Origin: Vandiemenella viatica
Taxonomy: Eukaryota > Arthropoda > Insecta > Orthoptera > Morabidae
DNA length: 64,000 nucleotides
Direction of reading: 5' to 3'
Assembly (NCBI GenBank): GCA_031002005.1
Contig: JARYHS010009186.1
Span: 182,988,437-183,052,436 of the forward strand
The position numbers and the translations under genes were made by a program. The notes beneath the pieces are model-generated. The model was given only the letters and a program-made list of their open reading frames with translations. It was not told the origin of the DNA and did no database searches. Within the stretch, counting starts at the first letter, position 1. Each line of letters opens with the position of its first letter. Shown here one piece after another: positions 47,804 through 60,497 of this stretch.

Positions 47804-48044
47804 TTTTCAATAAAAGAAAAAGTATTTCAATATTTGGTATGCATCCCGTAAATTACCGAAGCAAATTGCGAGATTTTCAGAAGTGAAGAGATACGTTGCA
47901 GCAAAGTTTGTCCATGATACCTCAGTCCAAATCACGCCGTTTTGTTTATTAGAGTTGGTCAAAGATTTAGGAACAATGAATGGAACGGAAATGGTGACCA
48001 TGATCACAAGTTGGCATTCTATTTCATGCATAAGGGATAAGGAA

Positions 48045-48270
48045 AATTTTTGTTAGCGGGAAAGGGTGTCAGGAGTTTGAACAAATTAACCAGGAAAGTG
48101 ATGAATAATTTACCAAAAATTCGAGGGAATTTAAAATTAAAATTCGTGAATGGCAAAAGTAGCCCGGTCGGAGGATATACACTCAAAGTATGTACGATAA
48201 CAATAGTAATAAAAATGTGAACATTTCCACAGGAGCATGCGCTACATCTCAATACAATTCAATAAGCGGC
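48045..48270 (+). repeat. Dispersed repeat X, copy 3
   Basis: GGAAAGTGATGAATAATTTA, GGAATTTAAAATTAAAATTC and CAGGAGCATGCGCTACATC match copies at 20575 and 32955. Stops occur in every frame. Confidence 0.65.
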
Positions 48271-48427
48271 GAGAGCCGCTTAAGCAAGTCTGTTCAACGT
48301 TGGTTCATAAATGAGTTTTAATTGCTCCACTAATTAGTTTATGCTAGATAGAAAGGTTCAGAAATTTGATATTTAGTTAATAACTGAAACTAAGCTAAAT
48401 AAAAAGTCTTATTTGTACTAATAATTT

Positions 48428-48625
48428 TGTTACGGTTTTACGCCACGTTGATGTCTAGCTCATTACATGCTGAAACGGATTGACTTAAGGAACCATCCAA
48501 ACATCCACATGAATTTATTTCGGGATAACTTGTAGAACCGATATTTGGATCGCCGGACGAAAGATCGAACTACTTCCTCCAGATTGCCAAACCCGAATTC
48601 TAACCGCTCACCCAACATTCTTGGC
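48428..48625 (-). mobile_element. SINE family A, diverged
   Basis: Reverse tail (GGTTTTACGCCACGTTGATG), AAGGAACCATCC, ATTTCGGGATAACTTG, GATATTTGGATCGCCGGACG and TAACCGCTCACCCAACATTC at the head. The B box is reduced to GATCGAACT. Confidence 0.7.
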
Positions 48626-50216
48626 TTGTAATATTAAGCATGCCTGTTGGCTTTTTCTAACGGGTGATGTTTGAAATAAAATGCCCGTCCAAAAATTTCG
48701 TGAATTTTGTAACTAGAAATCATTAGTAGAAACTCTGAAAGCAGTAACAGTAGATTTTAATAGACTGTAAGTGTGCTCAGTTGCATTAGCTACTTTAAAA
48801 AAAAAAGGAGTTTATAGATTAACAATTTAGGGTGAATTTTATTTTTGTGGCATAACCCAGGTGGAATCTTAGGATGATAAACATTCTTCGTTACGTCACG
48901 ATCCAAAGAGTCTGCTGTCACCAATGAAGTAAAAGAAGTTTTATTATTGTGGCGGGCTATTAAGATACCTCACTCGTTTTTTGTGGAAGAAGTTCATAGT
49001 GAATGATATTTTCGTTATCAGAGGGGAGAGTGCCCTACATATGCGTCCGACTTTCTAGCTCACATTGGAGTCGCTTCTGCCTCGTCAGCTGAACTCCGCA
49101 GTAAAACCAAAGTAAAAACTTCGAACGCTATTTTCAAATATCCAGAGTCACCGTTCAACATTTTCCGAGTTTCTCCTCAGAACTCGGCACAAACCCGTTT
49201 CTAGTTCGTCTGGGACTAGCGGAAAAATTCTTGCGTCAGTGACGAGGGATTCACACAAACCACAAAGAAAGTACAGTATAACAAGAGCACTTAGAAAGCA
49301 AAAGAAAACTTTTTGCAGCAGCGTTCAAACTGAATCATCCGATATCGTGTAATAATAATTTTAATAATCCACAAACTTTCTTTACAAACCCGGTATGTGC
49401 AAAATCGCGTAATTAAAAAGTTTCTTAACCCTTTGGACAGGCCGCGAATTTAGCTGTGTGCAAGTTGGTCTTTCCACCACCGAAAACTCTGCGACACATT
49501 TTCCGCAGGCAATTTGTTTTTCCGTTGCGTGACCAGCACTATAAAGGCCCTCTTCAGCTTCATTAATTCATACAAATTAATAACAGTTATATGTAAAGCC
49601 GAGGACAAATCTCATTCTTCCAAATACTCCACATTGAACGAGATGCGATGGTGTCTTTCTTACAATACTCAATAACTGAATTTTTTAATAATTATTTTTT
49701 TTGAGGCTTGATGTATTTTAAGCTAAGCTTTACCAATTAAGTTCAAAATTTTCTGTGAGAAAAACTATTCTTTATCTGTAGCATAAAGCGATGTTTTTTT
49801 CGCATGATTCAGATTCGCCGAACGGTGCACCTGTATTTCTCTCTATTTGCTACACTATCAGAAATAGGTAGTCATTGTACGCGTTTGGTTATATGTATGA
49901 ATCTGTTTCTCTCACGTCACCATACAACATATCATCCGAAAACACTTTTTCAAAGACTGTAGAAATAAACCTTCCTAAATTGCCAATGGTTGTACAGAAT
50001 ATCTACTGGAAGTTTTTTAATAATTGTAACAAAAAAAGTGATAGTTCATTTTTGGATCTCAGTAAACAATGTGATCTATTGGTCCAACTGATCGTAAACG
50101 TAAAACAACCGCCCGCATAAATTCCCAGATCGTCCCACAATGCAATGACGATGTAGGGAGAAGCTCCTGAAGATCAGTTACATACAACAGGATACACAAC
50201 TTTAATTTATAAAGCA
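48626..50216. other. 1.6 kb without recognised gene
   Basis: A moderately GC-rich patch at 49060-49560 lacks domains, splice support or repeat matches. Otherwise AT-rich. Confidence 0.35.
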
Positions 50217-51083
50217 CTAGCTTGTACCCCCGGCTTCGTACGCATGGATTAAGAATTTTTTACCAGAATTGAATATAGAAAGTTTTTGGTAACGAAGGAT
50301 TGGACCCAAACAACACCGAGTCGGCATAATATGACAGGAAAGCTATCACTATATCATTCTACCGTCGAACCAGTCTCTTGAAGAGAATCAGTTTCCAACA
50401 TATTTCGTGACTACAACTTTTAAACATGCCCTTCATACAGATTTGCATGTCAAATTCCATCAACATCGATATAGCCATTTGGTCGTCAAAACGTAACAAA
50501 AAGACAAAGACTTACTTCCGTATTTATAGTATTATCACTGCGGTTCTCTCTCACACACACACACTCTGACTGCGAACAACCCCTGAGGAATCATTATAAC
50601 GTAAAAAAGTGTACACCTACAGCATTGCAAGACTACCTAAGATTTGCCTCGCATTGCACCCCTAACTTTGTGATATCTACAGTTTAACATTCAATCCTAA
50701 TAACCTACGGCCCAGGCGTGACTCTTACGATCAAAAACAGTTTTTAAAAATATTAGCCTCCACGGATATTAGAACCGGAGACCACGATACTAACATAAGT
50801 AATCAAGCGCTCTGACCACTCTGCTACCTGACCGCTACACAGAAAAACAGTATACAGACCTCCACATTCAACACGTCTGTCTATCGCCATTCAGTAGTAT
50901 TTCGAAATTATAAAACAACATGTATTATTTATACAGATAATTTTTCAACTAAATGTAGACAGTATTTTTCTCCTTGTTTCAAAGGATAAGTGTGCAAAGT
51001 TTCATCGAGATCGGATGAAAACTGTGGATTTGTATGAAGAACAGACAAACAAACATACATACATACCTCTTTATATATATAGA
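50217..51083 (-). mobile_element. Non-autonomous Helitron, copy 2 (inverted)
   Basis: On the minus strand it begins A|TCTATATATATAAAGAGG (at 51083) and ends GGGGGTACAAGCTAG|T (at 50217), the exact Helitron terminal rules. Its interior aligns with copy 1 throughout, including the TTTTCATCCGATCTCGATG block, the tRNA-like segment at about 50660-50850, and the 3' part with CGTTACCAA and GACAGGAAAGCTA. It is in opposite orientation, about 2.4 kb from copy 1. No coding capacity. Confidence 0.9.
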
Positions 51084-53159
51084 TTTCCTGTGTGCGTACT
51101 CAAATAGTTGGTCCCGGGGGAATGGAGAGGTTGGGGGTTGGTATTGGCTTGTTCGCTGGCCTCAACGTTCCTATATTCTAGTAGCAAAGTCCATGGTAGA
51201 TTGTAATTAAGAATTGTGCTGTTGTTCAGTATATTTTTCTGTCGTAATTGCTTTTGAGAAATAAGATCAGAAAAGTCCATCTGAAACACGCATACAGTAG
51301 AGATCTGTAGCTTTTACTTTATGACTACAATCCAAGCCCGTCAGAAATGGCAGGCTAAACACTGTGCTCTGTCAGTCCACGTCATCGCAGCCGTTTATTT
51401 AAATAGAACTGTCATCAAACAGCGCTCATAATTTTGATTTGGTAATGTTGCACTTATTTCTTAACTTACGTGGTGTATCTACATCGCATATAAATAATGT
51501 CCAAATCCATCCAAAAATGACGGGTTTGACACATTGTTCGGGCAATTCATTTCTTTGAGGGTGCTTAACTAAATGGAACTGTTATTAAATTACGCTCGTA
51601 ATCTTGAGTATCGGCCCCAAAATACGTTTCACAAGTAATATGTAGATTTAAACAAAATACGTACTTTTCTTTCTGGTTAGTTTCAAATTTTAATTTAAAT
51701 GAAATATTGAACCACTACAAAAATATAAATAGCAACATGTATTGACACAGGATATAATGAAAACACACACATCTATAGAATATCAATTATTAAATCGCAA
51801 CTAATAATACCTTGATTTGAATGAAATACATAATTATTTATGACTGGTTTGTAATTTTACATACACAATCATTACGGAAAAGTAAACACTTAATCGAAAT
51901 TCTTAGTTTGTTTCAATAGAGGGATCGATGGATAGAAAAATTCTCTGACCATATTGGGGCACCAAAGAAAGCCGGGCGTGTAACGTGACAGTGTCACAGA
52001 CACGATGAGCAAACTGACCTTTTATAAGTATTGATTATGTTGATGATTTCCTAAAGCTTTCGTAGAAGTAAGCAGTACAACATTTGGGTTATCCAAGATA
52101 TGAGGTGAAGTTAATTTTTGAATGATATTGAACAATGCTATAAAGAATTGCATGAAGGATACCTATAAAATAATAAATAACTAAATAAACGATGAAATTC
52201 AACAATACTTAAAGGATTGCGCGAATGACATATAAAACAATAAAGACTAATATCCACTCATTTTTACGTTATATCAGAACTAATATCAACAGTGTATTGG
52301 AGAGTAAATATTTAATAACAAAAGTTTTAAGTTTCATGAGTACCTTAAGTACTTATTCATCTTTTTAACTCAAGAACGAATCACAATTTTTTATATATTT
52401 ATATATATAGAATAACTGGAAAGTATAAAATGTTATTAATGTACCTTATCCTACACAATTTTCTTTGAAAATCGATATTACGTGCAAACATGATGAATCT
52501 TTTCAGTCATTTTAGACATATGATTCGGAAATTAAGAGGGGCTGATGGAAGGGGCACATTCTTGATGACTTTTTAAGCTGGCGTCTTATGAAATACACAA
52601 CTACATAAAAATATCGCAAAATAATACTTATTGCATTTATGATTTATTTATTTATTTATTTGTCTAGTGATTTGTTTTCCAGTCTGTAAACCACCATTTT
52701 CGGTGAAATTTCATCTCAAAACAAAACAAATGTGTCAGAATTTCGGAGTAGTCGTGAAGGACATTTTGAAATTATAAAGGGTTCCGTTTCCTTCATATCT
52801 ACTACGTAATACCGAAAATTGTTAAAGAAAAAAAAAAAACTAATTGTTATGTTGTCGAAAAATGTGGGGATAAATACAATATTTAAAATGAAAACATCTT
52901 CACCTCTAATGCCAAATGAACTAATCTCGTTCTTTCAAACAAAGCTGGGTTGGTTGTGATTGCTGTATTGTTACTGTGTTCTTGTGTTATTTCGTTCGTG
53001 AAAAACTGCTCTGCTACATCTCTGGCGCTTCGTCAGCAACACGTGAACAGCAAGCGTGCGAACTGGTAACATGTTCAGAGTGAAACGCTTCAAGTCAGCT
53101 CTGGCCGATTTGGAACATTTTTTTAAAATTAAACTTACATTTTGCTTCAAGGCCACACA
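51084..53159. other. 2.1 kb without recognised feature
   Basis: AT-rich, with a TTTA-type microsatellite near 52643-52662 and TATA-rich sequence near 52390; no gene recognised. Confidence 0.4.
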
Positions 53160-53347
53160 GCCAGCACCATGTATGTGTGTATCTGTGTATCTGGGTACAG
53201 TCAATGTATACTAGGCTCAGAATGGTGTAGACGACACAAGACAAACACAACATTTAATTAAAACCAACCAGGCCCCAGACCGCCCTCAAACCGGCGACCC
53301 CTGCAACACGAGGCTGGCATGCTATCCCCTTCGCTGCCTAGATGGGC
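53160..53347 (-). mobile_element. tRNA-derived SINE, family B-like
   Basis: On the minus strand, CTAGGCAGCGAAGGGGATAG and GGTCGCCGGTTTGAGGGCGG form a head close to that of family B, and the body includes AATGTTGTGTTTGTCTTGTG. The 3' end differs (ends in TACACAGATACAC), so this may be a subfamily. Confidence 0.65.
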
Positions 53348-56059
53348 CATTTGGGACATCTTATCATAAACTGAAATTGTAACGGATCACGCAGACATAT
53401 CTTGCGCGTTGAATGCATTAGCACAGAATATTTACTGGAATTTGTTTCCTACCCCAATATAAGCATTCTGTATTAAAAAATTTCAGTCCAACTTGCTGAA
53501 TTCTAGCCCTATAAGACGGCTCGTTTGGGGGAGAGGGGTGAGTCCCATAGGTCAGGTGGTAGAACATGGTGACTGTGTATCTGATCCCCGATGAAGGCGA
53601 GGCTGTTTCTTAGAAGCTTAATGTCTGGAATGGTTCCGCGTGATCTGCCTGTTCTCCCATAAAGGTGTCTGGAGCGGGAAGCCGAGCCTTATCTCCATCC
53701 GAGGTCTTGCAGGTCGGAGAGGGGAATATAGAGCTCTACCTCCACGTACACACAGAATGTGTGGGCCTTCAAGCTCGTTCGCGATCATTGTCTTTGATTG
53801 GGTTCATTCTGTATCCTCACTTTATATCTCTCGCAGTCACCAGACAAATAAAAACAAGACAGGATATATTAATCTCAAAATTTCACATTGCATTGTCGTC
53901 CTCTGCATATTTAAAACATGAATTGATCCACCCTCAGATAAAATCATGATGGAAAGATATAAAAGTAAACGAGATTCCCGTGCGTACTCCGGCGTGAGTC
54001 ATACTGATTAAATTCACCGTCTTTCTAATGACTCTGTATGTGAAGGTTCGATATGAAAACCAGTTTAATTAAATCAGATTAGGTTCATGAAATAATGGTT
54101 TACTGCAGTAATGACGGTAATGAAAGATTTATCTGAGTGATATCGCTGATAATCGAAGTCTGCTATTTAATTACTAGAAATAAATTAATATAAAATGTAT
54201 ATTTTGTAAGTTTAAAACAAAAAATGTTTGAAGGAATCTTGCATCAATAATATTCAAATATATTTTTATTATGAAAATGTAGCTTCTATCTTCTCTCTAA
54301 ATATAAAACTTTAGTTTTTAACTTCAATTCTGATAATAATTTGATGTTAACCATGCTTTTCTACAGATTTTTAATCGTCAAGAAACTTAAGAATGAGGGG
54401 ATCATACTGTAAACAAACAAAAGTCCATGAGATATCTTTTCTGATTTTTGTTGTTTTTTGTTACCTTCCAAGAAGAGTTGGAACTTTATTTTTCCTTCTT
54501 TCTTCCGTGCTTTCCGTCGATGAGCCTACAATGGCAGATTCTATTTGGCACGTTAGCCTACAGATAATCTTCCTATATACAAGTTATCTGGTGTTTTATG
54601 ATTAATCATTTAATTACTAAATATGGTAATTTTTTTTAGTTTGATGTAAAAAGGCATTCGTAAATGACTAAAGTAAGACTTAAATGTTAATTTGGAAAAT
54701 ATGTAGTCTGATTTTATAATTATTTAAAATGTGTGCAGAACACCTGAATCATCGCATAATGAGCTCTGTGAATCTATTAACAGCAGACGTTTACGGGTAG
54801 TGCATTATTGGTCAGTAATTAAGACGTTTGCCTTGAAAAATCAAACCGTCGCAAATCCTACTATCAAGATATTTTTGGGGTTAAACTTTGTTAAACTGAT
54901 TACACAAGAACAATCGGTGTTTCAAATTCCAGGATGGTTTTAGGTCCAGCCATGACAGGGGCGGAATGGGTGGCATCTTTAAACCATATCACCAGGCTGT
55001 AAAACCTTACTAATTTACTTTAGAAGAATCTTCTATGATTTTAGTTACCGTCACTTATACTGCCTTTCCCCGCGTTATTAATCACACTAGGCGCACACAG
55101 CCTTTCACCAAAGATGAATATTGAAGCAAAACCACAAACAAATGAACGCGAATCTTCCGAGAAACATTCGAGTCAAAGTGAAACCATTTTCACTCTCACG
55201 CAGCATGGAACAACTGTTGGCTCACTGAAAACACTAATGTAATCTTACATTGGCTTATTTCCACTGTCCATCAGTCGACGTTATCTCAGTACCAACGAGA
55301 TAATGAACACTGCAGCTTGAAATTCCTTTTTTTTTTTAATTGGAAATAAAACCTAGTTATCAGATATCTGTTTACATATTACATGAATCCAGATTTCCTT
55401 GTAGTTTCAACAATAAGGTATGTAAAGAAAGTGAGGTTGCGAACTCCCCACTTTAAATGTGGATTCTGGTAGATTAAGTCAATTCCAAACGGTTCCAGTT
55501 TAATTTCTTGCGTTAATATGGTTTTACTGACTTGATTGTTTCCACATTAAACGTAGGTATGGCGTGTTTTCGGTGGTTTGGCCCTCTAACCACCACTAAC
55601 TCTCGCTAGCCGACAGTTCTTTAAGTTTTTGTAATTAATACTGTATATGAAAGCATACCGACAAGTTAATATGAAGGTATCATTATTATACCAGTAAAGA
55701 TAATACACCGTTCTGTTTACACACATTGAATGTGATACTTCTTTCAATTAACCGCGCCATTACACATTTTCATTTTATATTACTCGAACAAATTATTGTT
55801 TGCGCAGTCTAACAATACATTCGCCCTGCTCGCTCGGCGAGCCTAACCCCACGAACAAAACTGCTGACCGAAGATACTCTCTATACATTCATACAGACTA
55901 AAGTAATCCTACCCCGATTGCTACAACGCAAGCTACTAATTTGTGGAAGCTCATTTACACAATTAAAATAAGAATATATGTTAATAGTAATAAAATAGCG
56001 AAAAAAAACTGATGGGGTTGGTAATAAAAGAAGATAATCTCTTTATTTATTCGCTTTAC
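53348..56059. other. 2.7 kb without recognised gene
   Basis: GC-richer at 53520-53780, with overlapping frames of 93-94 codons lacking domains and a faint A-box-like TAGGTCAGGTGG near 53550. The remainder is AT-rich. Confidence 0.35.
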
Positions 56060-56520
56060 ATCAATGAAAGATCCCGATGGGAAAGCGGTAACGCTCAGAT
56101 TTGGCATTCGAGAGCACACAGGTTCGTTTTTTTTTTTTTTTAATTATTGCTTCACGCCTCGTCGACGGCTAAGGTCATTAGAGGCGGGATGGGACTGAGG
56201 TCAAGGAACGGGAAGGAATTCGGCCATAGCCTTTTTGAAGGAAGTATCCCGGCATTCGCCTGGATTGATTTGGGGAAACCATGGAAAACCCAAATCTGGA
56301 TGCCCGGACGGGGATTCGAACCCGCGTCCTCCCGAATGCAAGGCCAGAACGTTAACCGTTCACCCACCACTCTCGGTCACACAGGTTCGAATCCTGATTT
56401 CGGTTTTCTATGCTTTCCGAAAGTCACTCCGCTTTGTTTACCTCAAGAAGGCCAAGACCAAATTCCTTCCCGTTCCTAGTCGTCTCCTGCCTCAACGTGT
56501 TAACACCCGCCAGGTCATTG
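56060..56520 (+). mobile_element. SINE family A, outer copy interrupted by another SINE
   Basis: The head (GGGAAAGCGGTAACGCTCAG, CACACAGGTTCG) is at 56060-56126. After the inner insertion the copy resumes at 56378 with CACACAGGTTCGAATCCTG and continues through CCGAAAGTCACTCC and AATTCCTTCCCGTTCC to about 56520. The interruption lies exactly in the B box. Confidence 0.85.
56127..56377 (-). mobile_element. SINE family A, inner copy, intact with target duplication
   Basis: A complete minus-strand copy runs from a T run (56127-56141, the poly-A tail) through the family tail, body, GGGGATTCGAACCCGCGTCC (inverse B box) and CACCCACCACTCTCGG. It is flanked by the identical 12-bp CACACAGGTTCG at 56115-56126 and 56378-56389. 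Poly-A tail and variable-length target duplication show LINE-mediated retrotransposition. The copy is the best preserved in the window and can serve as a reference for the family. Confidence 0.95.
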
Positions 56521-56539
56521 GCTTCGTCCTTCAGACGCC

Positions 56540-57260
56540 TCGCTAGTATTCTCTCGTGTCGCAGATTGAATGGCAGCTCTCGGAAGAGAATGCTCGCAGC
56601 CCCAGCAATCTCATCGGAAACGTTTCTCTTAGAAATATTCGCACGTCGCAGTCGCGGATTCGTGGCTGCTGACTGTCCGCTTATAGGTATTGCCGCGGGG
56701 CGACGTATCTGCCGATCTCCAGGGACGCCTCCGGGATTTCAATCAGATCTGAGCACGAGGCGGCGCGCTGGGGGAGCAAACTTGTTGGTCCGACTTGGCT
56801 TGCGGCCGCGTCTTCCGCGGACGTACGTCAGACCCGCCGGCCACGGTTGCCAATACTGGACAAGCGGCTCCTGATTGGCCCATCGCGGTGGACGGCCGCC
56901 AGATTGGAGCCGTGTCCAGCTCACTGCACCTAACCCCCCCCCCCCCTCCCATCCCGCCCCACCTCATCCTCAGGCCAGGCGATGTCTGTTTTACGGGCGT
57001 AGAGGCCTTCGGAAATGTCTGCTGGTCGCGCCGGATTGAATTGCACCGTTGCTGGCTGACAACTCCGGCGAGTCCCAGTAGAGGGCTCCCTTGTCGCTCG
57101 TGGTGCCACTTTATATCAGCCACCCCCGCGGACTTTACGGTAAACACGCCAATAAAGTCCGCATCTCAGAATCGAATCCGTAATGAGATGGCTCAGCTGA
57201 AAGCTTTCTACGGACTATTCTGTTGCTCTGTGAGACATTTCTCTCCCACACCACTGAGTA
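56540..57260. promoter_or_regulatory. CpG-rich island, candidate promoter or first exon
   Basis: This is the most GC- and CpG-rich stretch in the window, including a GCGGCCGC site (56802-56809), many CG dinucleotides and a C run near 56934-56947. CCAAT boxes in inverse form (ATTGG) occur at 56874-56878 and 56903-56907. A TATA-like TTATAT lies at 57111-57116. Open frames of 134-164 codons exist on both strands but overlap and have no recognised domain, as expected from low stop frequency in GC-rich DNA. It could also be an unrecognised GC-rich repeat or LTR. Confidence 0.35.
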
Positions 57261-57290
57261 CGAAGAACCGAGGTTCGCTTTCATCGTAAA

Positions 57291-58041
57291 AAATTTCATT
57301 TGTATTGAATTGCCGGAGGTGTTATTTTCTTTTACGTTAAGCTCTAAGAAATGATTTTCATTTTGTTGATAAACTTAACCACAGTATTTGTTATTATTCT
57401 TTTCAAATACCTTCGTAAAAGAAATTATTAAAAATTTACAAAACTTCTCTTCAAAGGTGTCTCCCCCCCCCCTTTTTTGGATTCCTCCTAAGTTACGTGT
57501 CTGTGAGTAAATAATATTTTTTAAAACAAGCTGTCTTTGATATTATATAATAATTGCAAATTTCTTATTGAAGTGCTTCGCCATTGATTCGCAATACTAC
57601 AATGTTATCTGTGTTCTCAAAATATTATTTGGATTTTTATCGAAATTTTTTACTGATTACTTGTTATAAAAATATTCTATTCAAAACGACCGATCAAATC
57701 GATTTTTTCCAAGTTTGCTTGCGTCTAAGTCGTATTTTGCAGGACATGGTTGGCGACAAAACAAAAAAGTTATTTTCATGATATTTCTTATTTTGTTTTC
57801 TAACAAAAACCTACAAGTAAATAAATATTTATGCACCTAATGATATTAACTATCTAAATTTTCGTGCATTTAGGTAGCTGTTTTATCATTATTATTATTT
57901 AAAACTATGTCAATTTCGCGATTGATTCGAAAAGAGAGTAACACTTATATTAACCAAACAATCGAAAACCTCTTTGGAAGCAGCATTCTGAATATTGCCA
58001 CGGATGTCAACGATTCTAATGTTGATCAAAATACGACGAAC
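57291..58041. other. No feature recognised
   Basis: AT-rich, with a CCCCCCCCCTTTTTT run near 57464; nothing coding recognised. Confidence 0.4.
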
Positions 58042-58282
58042 GAGCGTGGTTGGTGAGTGATTAACGCTCTGACCTCGCATTCGGGAAGACGGCGGTTCGA
58101 ATCCCCGGCCAGGCATCCAGATTTGGGTTATCATGGTTTCACCAAAACACTCCAGGTGAATGCCGGGATATTTCCTTAAATTCCATAAAAATGCCATGGC
58201 CAAATTCCTTCCAGTCAGTTCCTTATCCCCAATCCCATCCCGCCTCTAATGACCTCGACATCGACAAGGGGTAAAGCCATAT

Positions 58283-58312
<30 letters not shown>
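58042..58312 (+). mobile_element. SINE family A, full length with long poly-A
   Basis: Complete plus-strand copy: GAGCGTGGTTGGTGAGTG, ATTAACGCTCTGACCTCGC, GCGGTTCGAATCCCCGGCC (B box), CCAGATTTGGG, GCCATGGCCAAATTCCTTCC, CCCGCCTCTAATGACCTCGA and an uninterrupted 30-base A tail (58283-58312). The long clean tail suggests a recent insertion. No clear target duplication was found by eye. Confidence 0.92.
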
Positions 58313-58315
<3 letters not shown>

Positions 58316-60497
58316 TATTTGTAATTAGTGAGAACCAAAGAATCAGTATTGTCGTTGGTACCAATTATCAGATTTTAATCTCACTTACAAATGATGTTGT
58401 TTTGACCTATTAACCAGAAAAAAGATCGTAATACAACATATTTTAAATTTTATTAATGGAATATACAGATTCATGGCGAGTCATTATGGAGTTCTTCTTT
58501 ATGGAATATTATTCACTATCAACACCAAACATACTTAATGAGAAATTTAAATGATGTAATTAGAAACTACGATCCTCATTGCAAAATTAAACTTCATGAA
58601 TTTCCGTTGGATTAAAATGCTCTCAATTATTTCCGTATGAAGACATTAATCTGTCTGATGATCTGAGAAATTCATCTGTCCAGAAGAAATACATATTTGA
58701 GAGCAGAAAATACTAAAGGCCATTCTAACCAAAGTCGATGAAATTGTAGCTGTCTAAAAACATGTTATAAAATCTTCAGATTCTTTAGAGATCCCTAAAA
58801 TCGCTACGTTGAGTGATAGTATGAACACTCCAAATTCTTTGGAATATTTTCCACCAATTTAATTTAAACAAAAAAAGGTATTATGACCATATAAAAACAC
58901 AATTTATCACATAGAAGGACATATCTGATATAGTCTATCCTCTATATGGGACATCATGTGATTTACAATGGGTTTCTAATGACCTGTTTAAAACTTTGCA
59001 AGACATTTTCTTCGTACCTAACGCCTCTAGAAACAAAAGTATTTCGAATCGTAATTGACACAAATTTTAGTTTAATTATACTAAACAATGTTTGCGAAGG
59101 TAATATTACGCGCCTAAAATAATAAAAAGTAACACTGCCAATGTCATGGAGCCTATCTGTTTGGAACACGATCTAATCAGTTATGTTACTGTCACTCATT
59201 TCATTCCAGTCTATGTAATGTACCAAATGATGACAGTTGTTAATCGAAGGTGACTCTGAAACGAAATATTTTGAGCTTACCGCGATGTGCGTTTGCTTAT
59301 TACAACTGCGCCAACAAAGCCGGGTTTCACGGATTACACATAATTCCGCCACGAACGCGCCGTGTGCGTTGGAACTTCTGCACAAACTTGACTGCTATGA
59401 GCAGCCAATCGAAGCATAGATTCTCTCTGACGTCAATAGCCAACAGCAGGTAATCCGCTCTTCACTGTAATATTACTAATATGATTAAAGTGGATCACAA
59501 AGCCGTACAGTCCTGGTCACTGTTAAATCAGGGGGACTGATAGTCTGATGCATTAAATGCAGCTCCAGGTTACGATAATGCGGCCGGCAGATCCGACCGA
59601 AGTACGGCCCTAGGGTTGGACGGCTCGTACTATGTGGGTTGTTTGTTTAGCGATATTTCTGCAACGGTATGGAGGAACGCTCGTCAGAAGAAAAATTATA
59701 AGAATGTTTAGTTGACGGAAAATTCAGTTTTAGAAATTACTAAATGTTTAACTTGATTCCTAAAGGCTTGCTCTTTATGATCTGTAAAGTATTACATTAT
59801 TAACAGCTGCTAAGAATTGGCGAATATAATATGTTTTCAAGAAAGTATGTGGTAGATTAAACATCAGTTTCTCGCAATATTTTTCGTGCTTATTCAGAAC
59901 AGTGAGAATCGATAAGTTTTCAAAGAATAACAGTATTCTCCTATATTATAAAGGATTTTGTTGTTTTCGCAGGCATCATATTAACACAAAAATAAATACT
60001 ATATTAATTTTCGTCAGTGGAAAAACTTTATCTACACTTTTACTAACTCGTGTAAAATCCATCACCTCAAATCTAAGAATAGATTCCTACAACACCTCAT
60101 TTAAATTAAAAAAAATTGCTATCAAATGATACAACGTTGGAGCACCCCTATCATAGTAGTGTAATATTTTCAGTTTAAAACAATGAATCAGCTGCCGTTT
60201 TGTGATATTGCGTTAGCCGGTCCCATTGCAAAATTCCGATTAGCAAAAGTGTAAATCCTGGAAATGTTGCTTCAGCTATATCGATTCCGTTTCCTTTCTC
60301 GTAATTTTATTGATTGTTGATGCTCGTTAACAGAGGAAACTGTGCGTTTGACAATACTGTTGCCTAGTGTTAAAGCACGTTGAGTTTTACCTTTGGTATC
60401 ATAATACATATCTTAGGCGAAATCTGGCAACTGTGCCAGCATTCAAAGATTGTAGAAAATCGTATAAAACCATCGCCAGGATGGCCTTTATACAGGA
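58313..60497. other. 2.2 kb without recognised gene
   Basis: AT-rich apart from 59260-59460, where overlapping 60-67 codon frames lack domains. Confidence 0.4.

Noticed and set aside
56410..57289. Overlapping frames of 134-164 codons on both strands
   Set aside because: All fall in the CpG-rich block where stops are rare. No domains, and opposite-strand frames are equally long.
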